Assembly (NCBI GenBank): GCA_911728435.2
Contig: OU452211.1
Coordinates: 13,436,428-13,500,427, forward strand
Direction of reading: 5' to 3'
DNA from: Apoderus coryli
Lineage: Eukaryota > Arthropoda > Insecta > Coleoptera > Attelabidae
DNA: 64,000 bases
The notes under the pieces are model-generated. The model ran no database searches. It was not told the DNA's origin and worked only from the letters and a program-made list of their open reading frames with translations. Positions within the stretch are counted from its first letter, which is position 1. Each line of letters begins with the position of its first letter. A program made the translations under genes and the position numbers. Shown here piece by piece: positions 9,537-21,345 of this stretch.

Positions 9537-11201
9537 ATACACCAACGACAGATGGCAAAATAAATCAGCAAGACACAGGACAAGTCTATATCTCCCAAAC
9601 AGCAAATCCATTATCAGATGCTACACTACAAAAAACTGAAAATAAAGTAAACAGTACTGAAAACCCAATGAAAGAAGAAGCACTGGTATCTGAGCCAGCT
9701 CCTCAAGAAGTCAAAACTGTTTTAGAAAATAATATGCTTCGAAATGGTAATATAGAAACTACTCTCGAAAAAGACACTGGACAAACACCAAATTCATTGT
9801 CAGATGCTGCACCGGAAAAGCCTCAAAAGGGTCTCGAAACTGACTCAAATACTCAGGAAGTCAAAACGAATCTTGAAACCATGCTTCCAGGGGTTAATAT
9901 AGAAAATACTCCTGAAAAAGTCACCACAAAGGACATAAGTAAGGTTGACACTAATAAAAAACCACTGGAGCAGATCGAAAAAGCACTGGAAACGAATCCA
10001 GTAGTAGAAAATAAGTCAATAGAAAATGAGAATACATCGAATGATACTAATGTTTTAGACAAATCCCCAATTTTGGAAATCGCTTCTGAAAATACTGCGG
10101 ATGATCCTACAAAAAATTCAGTTCTTAATCAGAATGAAACTCTTCAAAACGGTTTAGATTCTAACAATGATGTGTCTGGAAGAACCGCACAGGTGAAAGT
10201 TGAAAAGTTTAACCCTGCATCTGATACCTTAAGTGAAATTCCAAATACGATTCAAATACAATCTGATGACTCAAATATTGAATTCTCAACAGAGAAAGTA
10301 AACGAAACCGAAAGTGAAATACATATTGAGAGAAAAGATACTGATTTACATTTAGGTCAAGAATTTTCAAAGATGTTGGAGGAAATGAAAACTCAATTAG
10401 ATTCAACGGTAAATCAGCAAGAAGCGGTTAACGAGGATCCTGCTGAGTCTTCACAAGATGCCCCTAAATCTGTGGGAATTTTCGATGCAGTTTTACCACA
10501 ATTTAGTCCGTATTTCCAACATATTACAAACAAAATTACTGAGGATAACGAACACAGTTCCGAGGTTTCGCAGCAAGAAACTTCAGATAATGGATTGCCA
10601 TTTTCTGTCAACAGTCTTCAAGATACTCCAAGTGATAACAGCCAGGCACAACCTGAAGATAATTCTAATGAAAGGGAAGTGGATAATCCAATTGAAACAG
10701 AGGATTATACACAACAAGATACTGGGGAAGAAGTAATAGAAGCACACGATATCGAGGTAGAATCGACTACTGTTTCTTGGTTTGATTCTTCTTCGCAAGA
10801 TATCAATGAATTAGATGAAGTTTCACCAGTACCAAATGAGGCAGTATCTTCGGAAGAGAAATCATCACAATATGAATATTCTGATGTATCATCCACCGAT
10901 TGTTCTGAATCACATAATGTGGAATCAAAAGGTGTAGTTGATGAATGGTTCCTATTGTTCTCTGGTTCTTTTAATGTTCATTCGGAGATTTTCATGTATC
11001 TTGTCACAACGGCTGTTTCGGTGTTGTTGTTCCTTTTTGGTTATCTGTCATTGGATAAAAGTAAACGTGTTGGACCGTTGATAGCAAAAATTAATACGTT
11101 GGAACATGATTTGTTGGTTGTGCTCAAAGAAAATGAAATGTTCCAACAAAATGCCGTTACACATTTAGAGAATGTTGGAAGTGGTAATGGTGAAGTTATA
11201 G
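9537..11201 (+). CDS. Tango1: Tango1/MIA3-like protein, lumenal and membrane exon
   Basis: The largest host exon, 555 codons. TANGO1 is an ER-exit-site receptor that loads bulky cargo such as collagen into COPII carriers. Seen here: about 480 residues of acidic, Ser/Asn/Glu-rich lumenal sequence with an imperfect duplication near the start (DTGQ...SDA...QEVKT...NIE, twice). A hydrophobic stretch (WFLLFSGSF) is followed by a clear membrane span, IFMYLVTTAVSVLLFLFGYL, coded at about 10990-11050. Then comes a basic stop-transfer KSKR and the start of a coiled coil. The acceptor is ttttttacag and the donor ggtaag. The exon begins with two bases and ends with one base of split codons, and the latter fits the 30250 exon (GGT, Gly). 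The ATG at 9515 lies in the intron and is not the start. Signal peptide and SH3 must be upstream. Confidence 0.82.
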
Positions 11202-11291
11202 GTAAGATTTTTAAAATATTGTTTTACAGGTTTTGGATGTTAGATAAATTATATAAGTAAAGGGTGTACCAAAATTAACGCAACATTTTTA

Positions 11292-11348
11292 CATTCACTA
11301 ATTCTATTTAATAAAATCATTAGAAGAAAAAAGCCCGAATACTTATAT
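11292..11348 (+). pseudogene. LINE family B, C-terminal fragment, left part
   Basis: Codes for LILFNKIIRRKKPEYLY, then is cut by the TIR transposon at 11349. It continues at 14204 in the same frame after the 7-bp target duplication is allowed for (see 14204-14585). It begins next to a short ggtgtaccaaaattaacgcaac motif, which looks like a mariner-type end. Confidence 0.7.
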
Positions 11349-14203
11349 CAAAGATTAATCTACACAATAGATAGTCAGCGTATATGGGAAATAAAACAAA
11401 AATTGAAACTGTCTCGACACGAGCTACATCTATTAGAAAAACATGCAACCATGGAAATTGTAGATGGCGTTATATGTATTGTGTTGAAATAAAATAATCA
11501 TATGGGCAATGTTAGACAAGGACGAGTATACTTTCCCCTACGAGGTGGGAGTTTGTTTTTATATTATAGGTATCATATATGTACTACTGTGCAGCAGTGT
11601 TTTTTGTCGGGTAATATAAAATTATATGGTATACGTATACCTATCTACGCAAAGATTAATGTGTATGGACGAAAATAAAAGAAATTACTATAATAGTATA
11701 AATATACAGGGCTGGTTTATTAAATGTTTTAGACAATAATTTTAAATGACTAAAATAATATTATTTCAGTCATTTAATTTTAAATTTCGGATATAAGGAT
11801 GCATCAAAAAGTTATATTTAAATTAACGAAATTTGGCGTTATAGATAGGACTTCCGGTTATTACCTGATTCAGTTTTAAGGATCAAACTCAAACAGCAGA
11901 TTCAACTTGTCGTTAACATTATGAAAAAATAAATCTCAGAGGCGGGTAAATTAAAGGGGCATACAGGCGTGAAATGCTACCCTAACTTTTTTATGCACAT
12001 TTTTTGCGTGTGTTTCAATTCGGAGATGTAAAATCTAACAAATTATATACGTAATAAATGTATCCTTCTGTGATATTGATAGAAAGTCATCGTTATCGCG
12101 TAATATCGATTTTAAGAAATGTTAATATTAAAAAGGCTGTGCTTTTTACAAGTTGCTGAAGTAAATAAGGTTTGAAATTTCCAGCATGACAATAATTATT
12201 TAAAAAAATACGGTTTCGAAATGCAGGATGTAAAAAATTAGAATTTTTAATCTGTTTTTAATGAAAATTTAAATCTATTGAGAAATATGGTTCAGGGTTT
12301 TTGTGAAATGTATTTTACTCCAAAGATTCTACTCATCGATTATAACCGAATTAATTTACTCAAAAATATCTATACTAGATACTAGTAAAATAACACAATT
12401 ATCACAATTAGGTTCAAATTCTGCAACGCCGAATTGAAAAAAAACTTACAGTCTCCCTAATATTGTTTTTTGTGCAATGATCATAAAACTTTAAAAAACT
12501 AACGATTTATGTAGATTGTATTGTTAACACGTTTCGTAAAAAGCTTTAAAAACCCACCAACAGGGTGTTAAAAGTATCACGACAATAACTTTTTTCATGT
12601 TTTAACAAGTACAATCGTCTGCTTCAGATTGATCCTTAAAAACTGAATAACAGTTTCTCTATATAAAAATATCATCCCCAAACATTTAATTTGAATACAA
12701 TTACATAACACCATATTTGAAAGTAAATAAAAAAAACAGCATTACCTAGTTTGACAGATTTGCAAATTGCAAATCAAAGTATCTATGTATACAGGGTGTT
12801 GCATAAGTACTTGTACAAACTTTAAAGGGTGATTCTTTGACTAATTTTAAGATCCAAATTTCATATGTACATGGGTCCGCTATGGCTATTGTTCAAACAG
12901 AATATTATATTTAGGATTATATGCTTGTTCAATAGCATTGCAATTTGGTGCAATTCGGGATACAGGTGTATTGATGACACCAGAGCTGTCAAAAGAACTA
13001 ATAAAAAATACGAAAAATAACAAAATACAAATATCATTCAAAAGACAACAATGCACATAATAGTCGGTACCAAGCCAAATAGGTAGTAGGTAAATATAGA
13101 TTTATTTTGTTTCGGGCTTGGGCTTGGCACCGACTTATTGTAATCAAAACTACCCACCAAACGGATACATTTAATTTTACGCAGATGCTCAAAATGTTAA
13201 CTTTCTTTCATTAATAGAGACCTGTGAACTGAGCTTACCTCTTACGCCCACGTATTAAGTACTAAGTTTCAGTTATCAGTTATAATTTTTTATTTTCCAA
13301 GAAAGCGAAACGAGATATTTAAAACGGCATTGCGCCGCCCTCATGTATACCTCCGGGGGCGGCATCGAAAATCGCTACACGTTACAAACTTGTAAATGCT
13401 TAGAACTACCCCTATATCAAATTTCTATTTTCTATCTTTTTTGTTTCATACCCAAAGCCCTATTCCTACCGAACTTATTATTTACCCGAAGAAACATTAA
13501 AAAGAAGTAAAATTTAAGTACCTAAACCGATAAAGTGGAACTTATACCTGATGAAGAGACAGACTATTATAATAGGTATACCTAATATAATATAGGTAGC
13601 ACTGATAATTTTTTTATTATAGGTATTATAAGATCTACAACAATCTTGATCAATCTTTGCCACATTGTCTACGTGAAATATTTAGTCAAAAGTATGTTTC
13701 TATCTAAAAGCTTTTCATTTAACGATTGTTCGCCACTGATCATGGGACTGGTCTAGTCTTGAAACATGTATGACATGGATTAAATATTATTATATTAAAT
13801 TTAATTCATAGAGATTAGGCTTTTATTTCAATACTGTACTTGTAATAAATCACCCTGTGTGTTTCTTTTACCGACGAATTGGCAACAGCACGACACACAC
13901 CACATTCGCTTGTTTTTTTTTTCTACCCTCCCTGCGTATCCCCTCCAGATTAATACAGAATTTCATCAATTTCTCTCTCTGACAATACAGCATTGCCGGT
14001 GCATATCTGTTGCAAATGATCTAAATAATTGTTATACGTTGCGTTTTGTTTTTGATATTAATAAACTACAAAACGGTTTCTGGCTGTGACAATACTGCTC
14101 TATGCTTTACACGCTAGTCTACGCCACGTAGTGGCAGGCATACTTAGAGATGTTCTGATTTTAATGCATTGGGCTGACTATCTATTGTGTAGATTAATCT
14201 TTG
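11349..14203 (+). mobile_element. non-autonomous TIR DNA transposon, copy 1
   Basis: 2855 bp bounded by perfect 31-bp inverted repeats beginning CAAAGATTAATCTACAC, with 7-bp target duplications cttatat at 11342-11348 and 14204-14210. The empty site restores a LINE reading frame, which proves the boundaries. No transposase frame is present, so it needs a helper. A CA start, a 31-bp TIR and a short duplication recall P elements, but P elements usually make 8-bp duplications, so the superfamily is open. Copy 2 lies at 20374-25960 and is near-identical outside its insertion. Confidence 0.9.
13731..13770 (+). ncRNA. hammerhead-ribozyme-like motif inside transposon copy 1
   Basis: CTGATCA from 13736, then a ggact/agtct stem, then GAAAC at 13761-13765 and atgta. 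One base of the CTGATGA box is changed. The 3' sequence (gagattaggcttttatttca, ~13810) resembles that after the motif at 61364, pointing to a shared retroelement origin captured inside the DNA transposon. Confidence 0.4.
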
Positions 14204-14585
14204 CTTATATGAAAGATTGAAGTTCCGGGGATCTGTGCATGATGTGAATATTCGTCATAAGACTGTCATTACGCCACCGCTACACACAACATCAATGTTT
14301 GAGCGGTCATTTTCCTATACGGTTTCTAAATATTACAACGCCCTACCGGAGAATATAAAAATTTTACAGGGATTTTCGTTTAGGAGCTCTGTCAGACACA
14401 TAATAGACCATCTTAATTTGTAAAAAAAGATACTTATTTTGGTCAGCAATATAAAACAAATTTCAGTTTAGATTAAGGTTAAATATAAGTTAAACTTAGG
14501 TTAAGTTAGCAAGCACTGCTTCGTCTTCGCCTTTTGTAAAAATATCTTTTTGTTTACAATAAAGTCTTTATTATTATTATTAATT
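14204..14585 (+). pseudogene. LINE family B, C-terminal fragment and 3' tail
   Basis: Continues the frame from 11348: ERLKFRGSVHDVNIRHKT, TPPLHTTSMFERSFSYTVSK, YYNALPENIKILQGFSF, stop at 14423, then a 3' UTR ending caataaagtctttattattatt. The minus-strand LINE at 19151-28412 has the same C-terminus (RGTAHAVHIRYK, TPPVHRSAMYQRSFSYNIAK) and the same (TTA)n tail, so both are one family. Confidence 0.82.
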
Positions 14586-14794
14586 AATTATCGTAAAGCT
14601 AATTTTCCTTTAATGTACAACCTTTTTGACATGCAAGATTGGAGTAGCGTTTGTGGTTTAGATGATGTGGATGACGCTTGCGATAATTTTTATTCTATTT
14701 TAAATAACATTCTGCATACTACAGTTCCAGCAAAGATAAATGTTAAACGACGTTTTCCAAATGACTACTCTAAGGATATTATCAATAATGTTAT

Positions 14795-15887
14795 TGTCAC
14801 ACCCGGTATATTGTAATAAAAATATTGCATCCGGTCAAACTAGCTATTTTACGCTGATTTAATAATTTATAAAAGTTCATCAAAGTTTATACAAGTCATG
14901 ACTTTAGCATCGGTATTGTACCTAATAGACAAATTGCAAAGTCAACAAAGTAAAGTTATAAATATTGTTGTAACAGGAAGTTACAGGGGATTTTGATTTC
15001 CATTTCGGTGTAGTAAAGATTGAAGAGAGTGGTTGGAGACTTGGCGGCTCGGACCATGAAGTCTCCCCGCGTTGGAGCATATATGTGTCCGAATGCTCCG
15101 CCAGGTTCTCTAACCACAAAACTCTCTTTTTTGGGGTTCTTGGGTAGTGTCATTTAAGTTTTACGGTTTATCAACGCGAAGTTATAATTTAATATTAATA
15201 TTAATAATTCTGAACGATTCTTTTTAAACTAAAAAAAAGATCAGCTGTGTCGAGGATGATGTTTGAAATGTAAGTACCAATTTTTATATATTGTAATTGC
15301 TGAATTTATTTGTTCTTTTTCCATTGAATTGATTTTGTTATATTTTAAATAGTTGATTTAATAAATAATAGTAAAATATATTTGACTTTCCTTTTTATTT
15401 TAATATAGTTTTCTATATCAAATTAAGTAACTATTAACTGAGAGACGCCGCTCTAATACAGACCGTCACTCGTTTACGAGGGAGAATCAATAAAATCCTC
15501 TTTCGTGAGCGTGATGTAAGTGGGCGATTCCCGAGTAGCTAAACAAGCCAAGCGAGTAACTAAATTAATTAATATAACTTAATAAAGCTCAAACCCTTCT
15601 ATAAACTATTTTATAAAGATTTAACTCAGTAGAGCACGCTTACCTTAATCTTTAAATAGTAAAAGACATAAGGGAGGCTCTACCCTTATTTTTTAACTCT
15701 CAAATTGGGACTAGGTGAAGACACCGTTCCTATTAAAATCCATACTCTATACTAATCTCTTTCTTATTTGTGACAATATCATTTTAATTTTGAGATAAAC
15801 CAGTAGCGTATATGTTTTTTCATTAAAAATATCGCAATCGGTAGCCGTACGCACGCCACTGGTGGAAATAAAAACAATATTATTACA
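14795..15887. mobile_element. probable solo LTR inserted in LINE family C
   Basis: An insert of about 1.09 kb begins tgtcacacccggtat, a common start for Ty3/gypsy LTRs, and ends near aacaatattattaca. LINE coding sequence stops on one side (FPNDYSKDIINNV) and resumes on the other (KEKAHKNYMKFG). The flanks share ttat, but the exact ends and target duplication are uncertain. Internal frames (for example minus strand 15153-14956) are not recognised. Confidence 0.45.
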
Positions 15888-15960
15888 TGAGAAAATGAAG
15901 CTAGATTACCTCTCCACACGTGCCAAATTTCATTGAAAAGAAAAAGCACATAAAAACTAT

Positions 15961-17814
15961 ATGAAATTTGGTATGGAATGTTACCGATCTGAGTTTGTGA
16001 GACTGCGACGATTAATAAAAATACAGATTCGTGAACGTTATCTGTCCTTTGTCAAGGAGGTCGAGCGAAGTATAGCAACCGATCCTAAAAGTTTCTGGTC
16101 CTTCTATAACACTAAGAAAGGTCATTCTAGAATACCCGGGTTAATGGTTCACGATGGCATTAGCTATGATACTCCGGGTGGGATTGTTGATGCTTTCGCG
16201 GATTTTTTTAAGAGCGTGTATGTGGATTCTGATCTCCCTTCGGATGTGATTTCGGATGACTTTGGTATTTGCTCGGATCATATTACCCTGCCGCATATTG
16301 ATGAGCATATGATTATAAAAGCTGCGAAGAGGCTTAAGCCAAAGTTAACTGCTGGAACTGATGGAATTCCGTCGTTTATTGTTAAGGATTGTATCGGTGC
16401 CTTGGCTGCCCCTTTATTGCATATTTACAGAGGCGTGCTTGCCTCTTGCCGTTTCCCTGTTGTATGGAAGGATGCCAGAATTACACCAGTGCTGAAGAAA
16501 GGCGATAACAACTTGATATCGAATTACCGTCCCATATCGATACTCTGCAATTTCTCTAAGCTATTCGAGATAATTATCCATGAATATCTTTCTCAGCGGT
16601 TGGGAAGAAAATTGGCTAGTGAGCAGCATGGGTTTATTTCCGGAAGATCATGTACGACGAATTTGTCTGTTTTATCGCACCAGACATGTGTGGCCATTGA
16701 CAATCGAGCGCAGGTGGACGTTATCTATACTGATTTTCAAAAGGCTTTTGACCGGATAGACCACTATGTTCTCCTCTCGAAGCTCCGAATGTGCGGATTG
16801 TCGGTTCCATTTGTGAATCTGTTTCAGTCCTATCTTATGAGTAGATCGCAGTTTGTTGAGTATGAAGGTTCTAAATCTTACAGATTTACTCCCAGATCCG
16901 GGGTGCCCCAGGGATCTAACCTTGGACCGCTGCTCTTTTTAATATTTATAGATGACCTGCTCAAGGTCATTGGTGTCTCTAGGCTTGCATTTGCAGACGA
17001 TCTTAAGTTATTCGCTGTGGTGGATTCTTTGAGTGATTGCGAAGCATTGCAGGAGAATTTGAATATCGTGAATGACTGGTGTGGAATTAATAAATTATCG
17101 TTGAATGTATCCAAGTGTTGCGTGTCAACGTTCCATAGAATTAAGGACCCAATTCTCTTTCAATATAAGATAAATAATGATATACTGAAGCGCGTGTCTG
17201 AGGTCACTGATTTGGGTGTTGTCTTCGATACCAAATTCACATTTGCACCACATTATTTCGCTATGATTCGGTCGGCCTCTAGAGCGCTTGGTTTTGTGTT
17301 GCGGAATGGTGGAGACTTTGGTGTATCCACTTTGAAACTCCTCTATTATGCATTTGTTCGCAGCAGATTGGAGTTTGCTTCATTGATTTGGAATCCTGTG
17401 TACGCTTGCTATGTTGGAGATTTGGAGACTGTGCAGAGGCGATTTCTGAAGTACTTGGCTTATAGAGAGGACGGCATTTATCCTGCAAGGGGGTCAAGTC
17501 ATCAAGACTTATTGAACAGATATGGTATGCGTTCGCTTAGTCTACGCAGAGATATAAACTCCGTTAAGTTTTTATATAATTTAATTCACAACACAACAGA
17601 CTGTGAATATTTGCTGTCTATGTTGCATTTTCATATTCCGCGTCCCGGAGCCAGGAGTAGTCCTACTTTCAGATTGAGCACGCCCAACTCTAATGTTCTC
17701 ATTCAAAGTCCAGTTTTTTATATGTGTAATTGTTATAATTCAATCTCTAGTAATTCTGAGGCTGATCTGTTCAGTGATTCCATTGGACAAATAATCCAAA
17801 TGTTGAATGCTTAG
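15961..17814 (+). CDS. LINE reverse transcriptase (family C)
   Basis: A 617-residue frame, the best preserved plus-strand LINE ORF in the window. Motifs: LKPKLTAGTDGIPSFIVKDC, YRPISILCNFSKLFE, EQHGFISGRSCTTNL, QVDVIYTDFQKAFDRIDH, SGVPQGSNLGPLLFLIFIDD, FADDLK at about 344, LSLNVSKC and a thumb with LRNGGDFG and EFASLIWNPVY. This is the complete RT domain plus C-terminus of a Jockey/CR1-like non-LTR element; the endonuclease is not attached. The Met at 15961 is only the first in the frame: coding similarity begins upstream, with a stop (tga) at about 15935. No RNase H is seen. Confidence 0.9.
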   Translation: MKFGMECYRSEFVRLRRLIKIQIRERYLSFVKEVERSIATDPKSFWSFYNTKKGHSRIPGLMVHDGISYDTPGGIVDAFADFFKSVYVDSDLPSDVISDDFGICSDHITLPHIDEHMIIKAAKRLKPKLTAGTDGIPSFIVKDCIGALAAPLLHIYRGVLASCRFPVVWKDARITPVLKKGDNNLISNYRPISILCNFSKLFEIIIHEYLSQRLGRKLASEQHGFISGRSCTTNLSVLSHQTCVAIDNRAQVDVIYTDFQKAFDRIDHYVLLSKLRMCGLSVPFVNLFQSYLMSRSQFVEYEGSKSYRFTPRSGVPQGSNLGPLLFLIFIDDLLKVIGVSRLAFADDLKLFAVVDSLSDCEALQENLNIVNDWCGINKLSLNVSKCCVSTFHRIKDPILFQYKINNDILKRVSEVTDLGVVFDTKFTFAPHYFAMIRSASRALGFVLRNGGDFGVSTLKLLYYAFVRSRLEFASLIWNPVYACYVGDLETVQRRFLKYLAYREDGIYPARGSSHQDLLNRYGMRSLSLRRDINSVKFLYNLIHNTTDCEYLLSMLHFHIPRPGARSSPTFRLSTPNSNVLIQSPVFYMCNCYNSISSNSEADLFSDSIGQIIQMLNA

Positions 17815-18099
17815 TTTTTATTTTTCTCTGTGATTTGTGAATATTGATTTCCTCTTTCTTCTCTTTTAAGAGAATCCTTAATTTTTCTTAAATTTAATTT
17901 GTTTGTTTTTTTTTATTTGTTTTCTTTTTTTAATTTAATTTAATTAAAGTATATTATTACTTAGTTTTAGGTATATGTATTATTTTGAATATATTTATGA
18001 TTTTTGTATCCTGTTAGTGGGCCAATGGCCTGTTGGATGAATAAATATTATTATTATCATTTGAATTAATCATTAATTGTAAGTTTTTAATTGAATCAT

Positions 18100-18830
18100 A
18101 AAGTACATAGGATAGGGTTATTTATGGAATAATACATCGGGCAAATGCCCTCCACGGCTTTGCATACAAATACGCACTCGTTTCTCCAAATTTCCCATAA
18201 GCATTCTGCATAAATGTGGTTGAATTTCGTTGATGCAGCGTTGAATCTCCTTTAATGCACGCGTGGTTGTGGGTTTGTTTGACAATCACATGTGGGTTCT
18301 GAGAACCCCAAAAAACGGCAGTTTTCGCGATCAACAAACCCATCAGGTGAAAATGTGCTTCGTCGCTTATGATGATTTTGCTCGAAAAACCAGCATCAAT
18401 TAGTTGATCCTGAATAATCTATTCTTCTAACTCTCTTCGCTGTGCATGGTCATTGTTGCGTTAATTGAATTTTGTAAGCATGGAGGCACAGATCTTTATT
18501 GAGTATACGCTGTAGAGAGTTTCTTGCAATTTGTAATTCTTGTCCACGACGCCGAATTGAGGTTCCGGAAGTGTCACTGACATTCACTGCTTCGATATTG
18601 ACATTTGAACGACCAGTGTGTTTGGCGTCTCGAACGGATCCTGTCTCCCGGAATTTTTCAATTAATCTCTTCACAGTTGACAAAGTTAGAACACTATTGC
18701 GACCATATTTTGTATGCAATTTTCGAACTGCGGCCGCCAAGGTTTCATTCTTTTTGAAATATTTTCAATAATGAAGACACGTTCTTCTGTCGTGTAACGC
18801 TCTATTTTTACTAACCCTAAACTGTCAGCT
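18100..18830 (-). pseudogene. mariner-like transposase, internally deleted
   Basis: Minus strand. About 18800-18450 codes for the N-terminal helix-turn-helix part (YTTEERVFIIE, AAAVRKLHTKYGRNSVLTLS, IEKFRETGSVRDAKHTGR, then LHAYKIQLTQQ). 18343-18122 codes for pieces from both sides of a lost DDE core (SQNPHVIVK, then, in another frame, IQRCINEIQPHLCRMLMG and RICKAVEG). The motifs match the widespread insect mariner-like family with a DUF4817-type N-terminus. The deletion removes the catalytic aspartates, so it is dead. Confidence 0.8.
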
Positions 18831-19150
18831 GTCAATTTGTTTTGTTTTTAGGGTTGCCAACGCTTTACTGCATATGCGGTGTTTCATTTGAAATAAGCAA
18901 GTTGACTCCTACTTCCGGTATAACAGGAAGTGTCAATAACTTGCAACTATTTTACATCGTCTGCCCTCCCAAATTTTCAAAATTGTGTGACATTTTGTGC
19001 GTGCACAAACATGTTGATTTTTTCAGCTGCAAACTATCCTTATACAAATGTAAAGTATCAAAATATTTGGGATCTGTATATATTTGATTAGTCATGCTAA
19101 AGGTTTCCATCATCAGTGGCATGACATACAAACTTACGCAGTTATATTAA
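18831..19150. other. AT-rich spacer with a small inverted repeat
   Basis: No gene seen. It contains acttccggtataacaggaagt (about 18911-18931), a near-palindrome also present in altered form at about 29391-29411; both lie beside mariner remnants and may be part of their ends. Confidence 0.4.
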
Positions 19151-20373
19151 TAATAATAATAATAAAAGACTTTATTGTAATAATACAAACTAGGCGAAGT
19201 TGAAGCATAATGCTTCCTAACTTAACCCTACTTCACATAAGCAACTTATATTCTAACGTAAAGAAAAGAAAAAGGAATCACGTAATTCGTAAACATACAC
19301 ATATAATTTATACGGTGTAACATTGTTTCTTAACACTATTGACATATTAGAGAAGGAATAAAGCGACGAACGGTGGATTTAAATCTCATGCCCGACAAAA
19401 TCTTGACATCTTGCGGCAACTGATTATATAGTTTCGCGATATTGTATGAAAATGATCGTTGGTACATCGCCGATCGATGAACGGGCGGGGTTATTGTTAA
19501 CTTATATCTAATATGAACGGCATGCGCAGTGCCCCTAAACTGAACCTTATCAAATAAATACCTACAACTTTTATTAATTATTATTTTATTAAAAAGCATT
19601 AAAGAATGAAGTGTTCGTCTCTCATTCATTCTATGCCACCCTATCTCCCTAGTTTTAGCAGTTATACCACGTTCTCTACCTCTAATACCTGATATAAGAC
19701 GCACACATGAATTCTGAATCAGTTGTATTCGCCATTGGTCCACAGACAGCAAACAAGGACCGTAAACAGCATCGCAAAAGTTGAAGTGTGACAACACCAG
19801 TGAATCACACATCAGTGAAGAGTTTCTTGATCTCAGTTGTAAGAAATTTACGCTGACTATAAATGAGTTTCAAATTGGCAAAACCTTTTTTAATACAGGA
19901 GCTGACGTGCTTATGAAATCTCAAGATTTTTCGCCGTATCCACACACTCAAGTCGCTGGTTTTCAATGTTAATTTTAATCTTATCGCGAAAGCGTTGTTG
20001 TAGATGCGGCTTACCAAAAATAAGTAGTTGAGATTTACCAGGGTTGATATCCAGGCAATGATCACGCGATGCCTTTAACAAATCGTCAAGTTCTTTATTA
20101 ATATCGATGACAGCGTGAATAGCAGAGCTCGCATCAAACGACCTATATATTTGGGTGTCATCTGCATACAAATGAACAGAACAATTACTAATTTTCGTCA
20201 CAAGCTGAGACGTATATAGTGCAAATAAAATTGGACCCAGTCCCTGAGGAACTCCACCATTCACCTGACAAATATCGGATTTCTTTCCATTTAAGACAAC
20301 AGCTTGTCCTCTCCCACTTAGAAACTGTTCAATTAGAACTCTGGCTGAATCACCAAATCCCAGATACCCTAGC
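19151..20373 (-). pseudogene. LINE family B, 3' portion (minus strand), part 1 of 3
   Basis: From the right: AFDRINHQLMLAMLGYLGFG (coded across the 20373/25961 junction), NGGVPQGLGPILFALYTSQL, LYADDTQIYRSF (catalytic YADD), CLDINPGKSQLLIFGKP, then the C-terminal part 19812-19336 (LSHFNFCDAVYGP, RSFSYNIAKLYNQLPQDVKI). It ends with a (TTA)n tail at about 19151-19170. Frameshifts separate the pieces. The element is split by the TIR transposon copy 2. Confidence 0.85.
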
Positions 20374-21345
20374 CAAAGATTAATCTACACAATAGATAGT
20401 CAGCGTATATGGGAAATAAAACAAAAATTGAAACTGTCTCGACACGAGCTACATCTATTAGAAAAACATGCAACCATGGAAATTGTAGATGGCGTTATAT
20501 ATATTGTGTTGAAATAAAATAATCATATGGGCAATGTTAGACAAGGACGAGTATACTTTCCCCTACGAGGTGGGAGTTTGTTTTTATATTATAGGTATCA
20601 TATATGTACTACTGTGCAGCAGTGTTTTTTGTCGGGTAATATAAAATTATATGGTATACGTATACCTATCTACGCAAAGATTAATGTGTATGGACGAAAA
20701 TAAAAGAAATTACTATAATAGTATAAATATACAGGGCTGGTTCATTAAATGTTTTAGACAATAATTTTAAATGACTAAAATAATATTATTTTAGTCATTT
20801 AATTTTAAATTTCGGATATAAGGATGCATCAAAAAGTTATATTTAAATTAACGAAATTTGGCGTTATAGATAGGACTTCCGGTTATTACCTGATTCAGTT
20901 TTAAGGATCAAACTCAAACAGCAGATTCAACTTGTCGTTAACATTATGAAAAAATAAATCTCAGAGGCGGGTAAATTAAAGGGGCATACAGGCGTGAAAT
21001 GCTACCCTAACTTTTTTATGCACATTTTTTGCGTGTGTTTCAATTCGGAGATGTAAAATCTAACAAATTATATACGTAATAAATGTATCCTTCTGTGATA
21101 TTGATAGAAAGTCATCGTTATCGCGTAATATCGATTTTAAGAAATGTTAATATTAAAAAGGCTGTGCTTTTTACAAGTTGCTGAAGTAAATAAGGTTTGA
21201 AATTTCCAGCATGACAATAATTATTTAAAAAAATACGGTTTCGAAATGCAGGATGTAAAAAATTAGAATTTTTAATCTGTTTTTAATGAAAATTTAAATC
21301 TATTGAGAAATATGGTTCAGGGTTTTTGTGAAATGTATTTTACTC

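Larger units (their letters stand above)
14586..18060 (+). mobile_element. LINE family C, long copy with an internal LTR insertion
   Basis: Starts within the endonuclease-RT linker (NYRKANFPLMYNLFDMQDWS... at 14581-14793), is broken by an insert at about 14795-15887, resumes at about 15888 and carries the RT frame 15961-17814. The 3' UTR ends near 18060 with gaatgaataaatattattattat. The 5' half, including most of the endonuclease, is missing. Confidence 0.75.
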
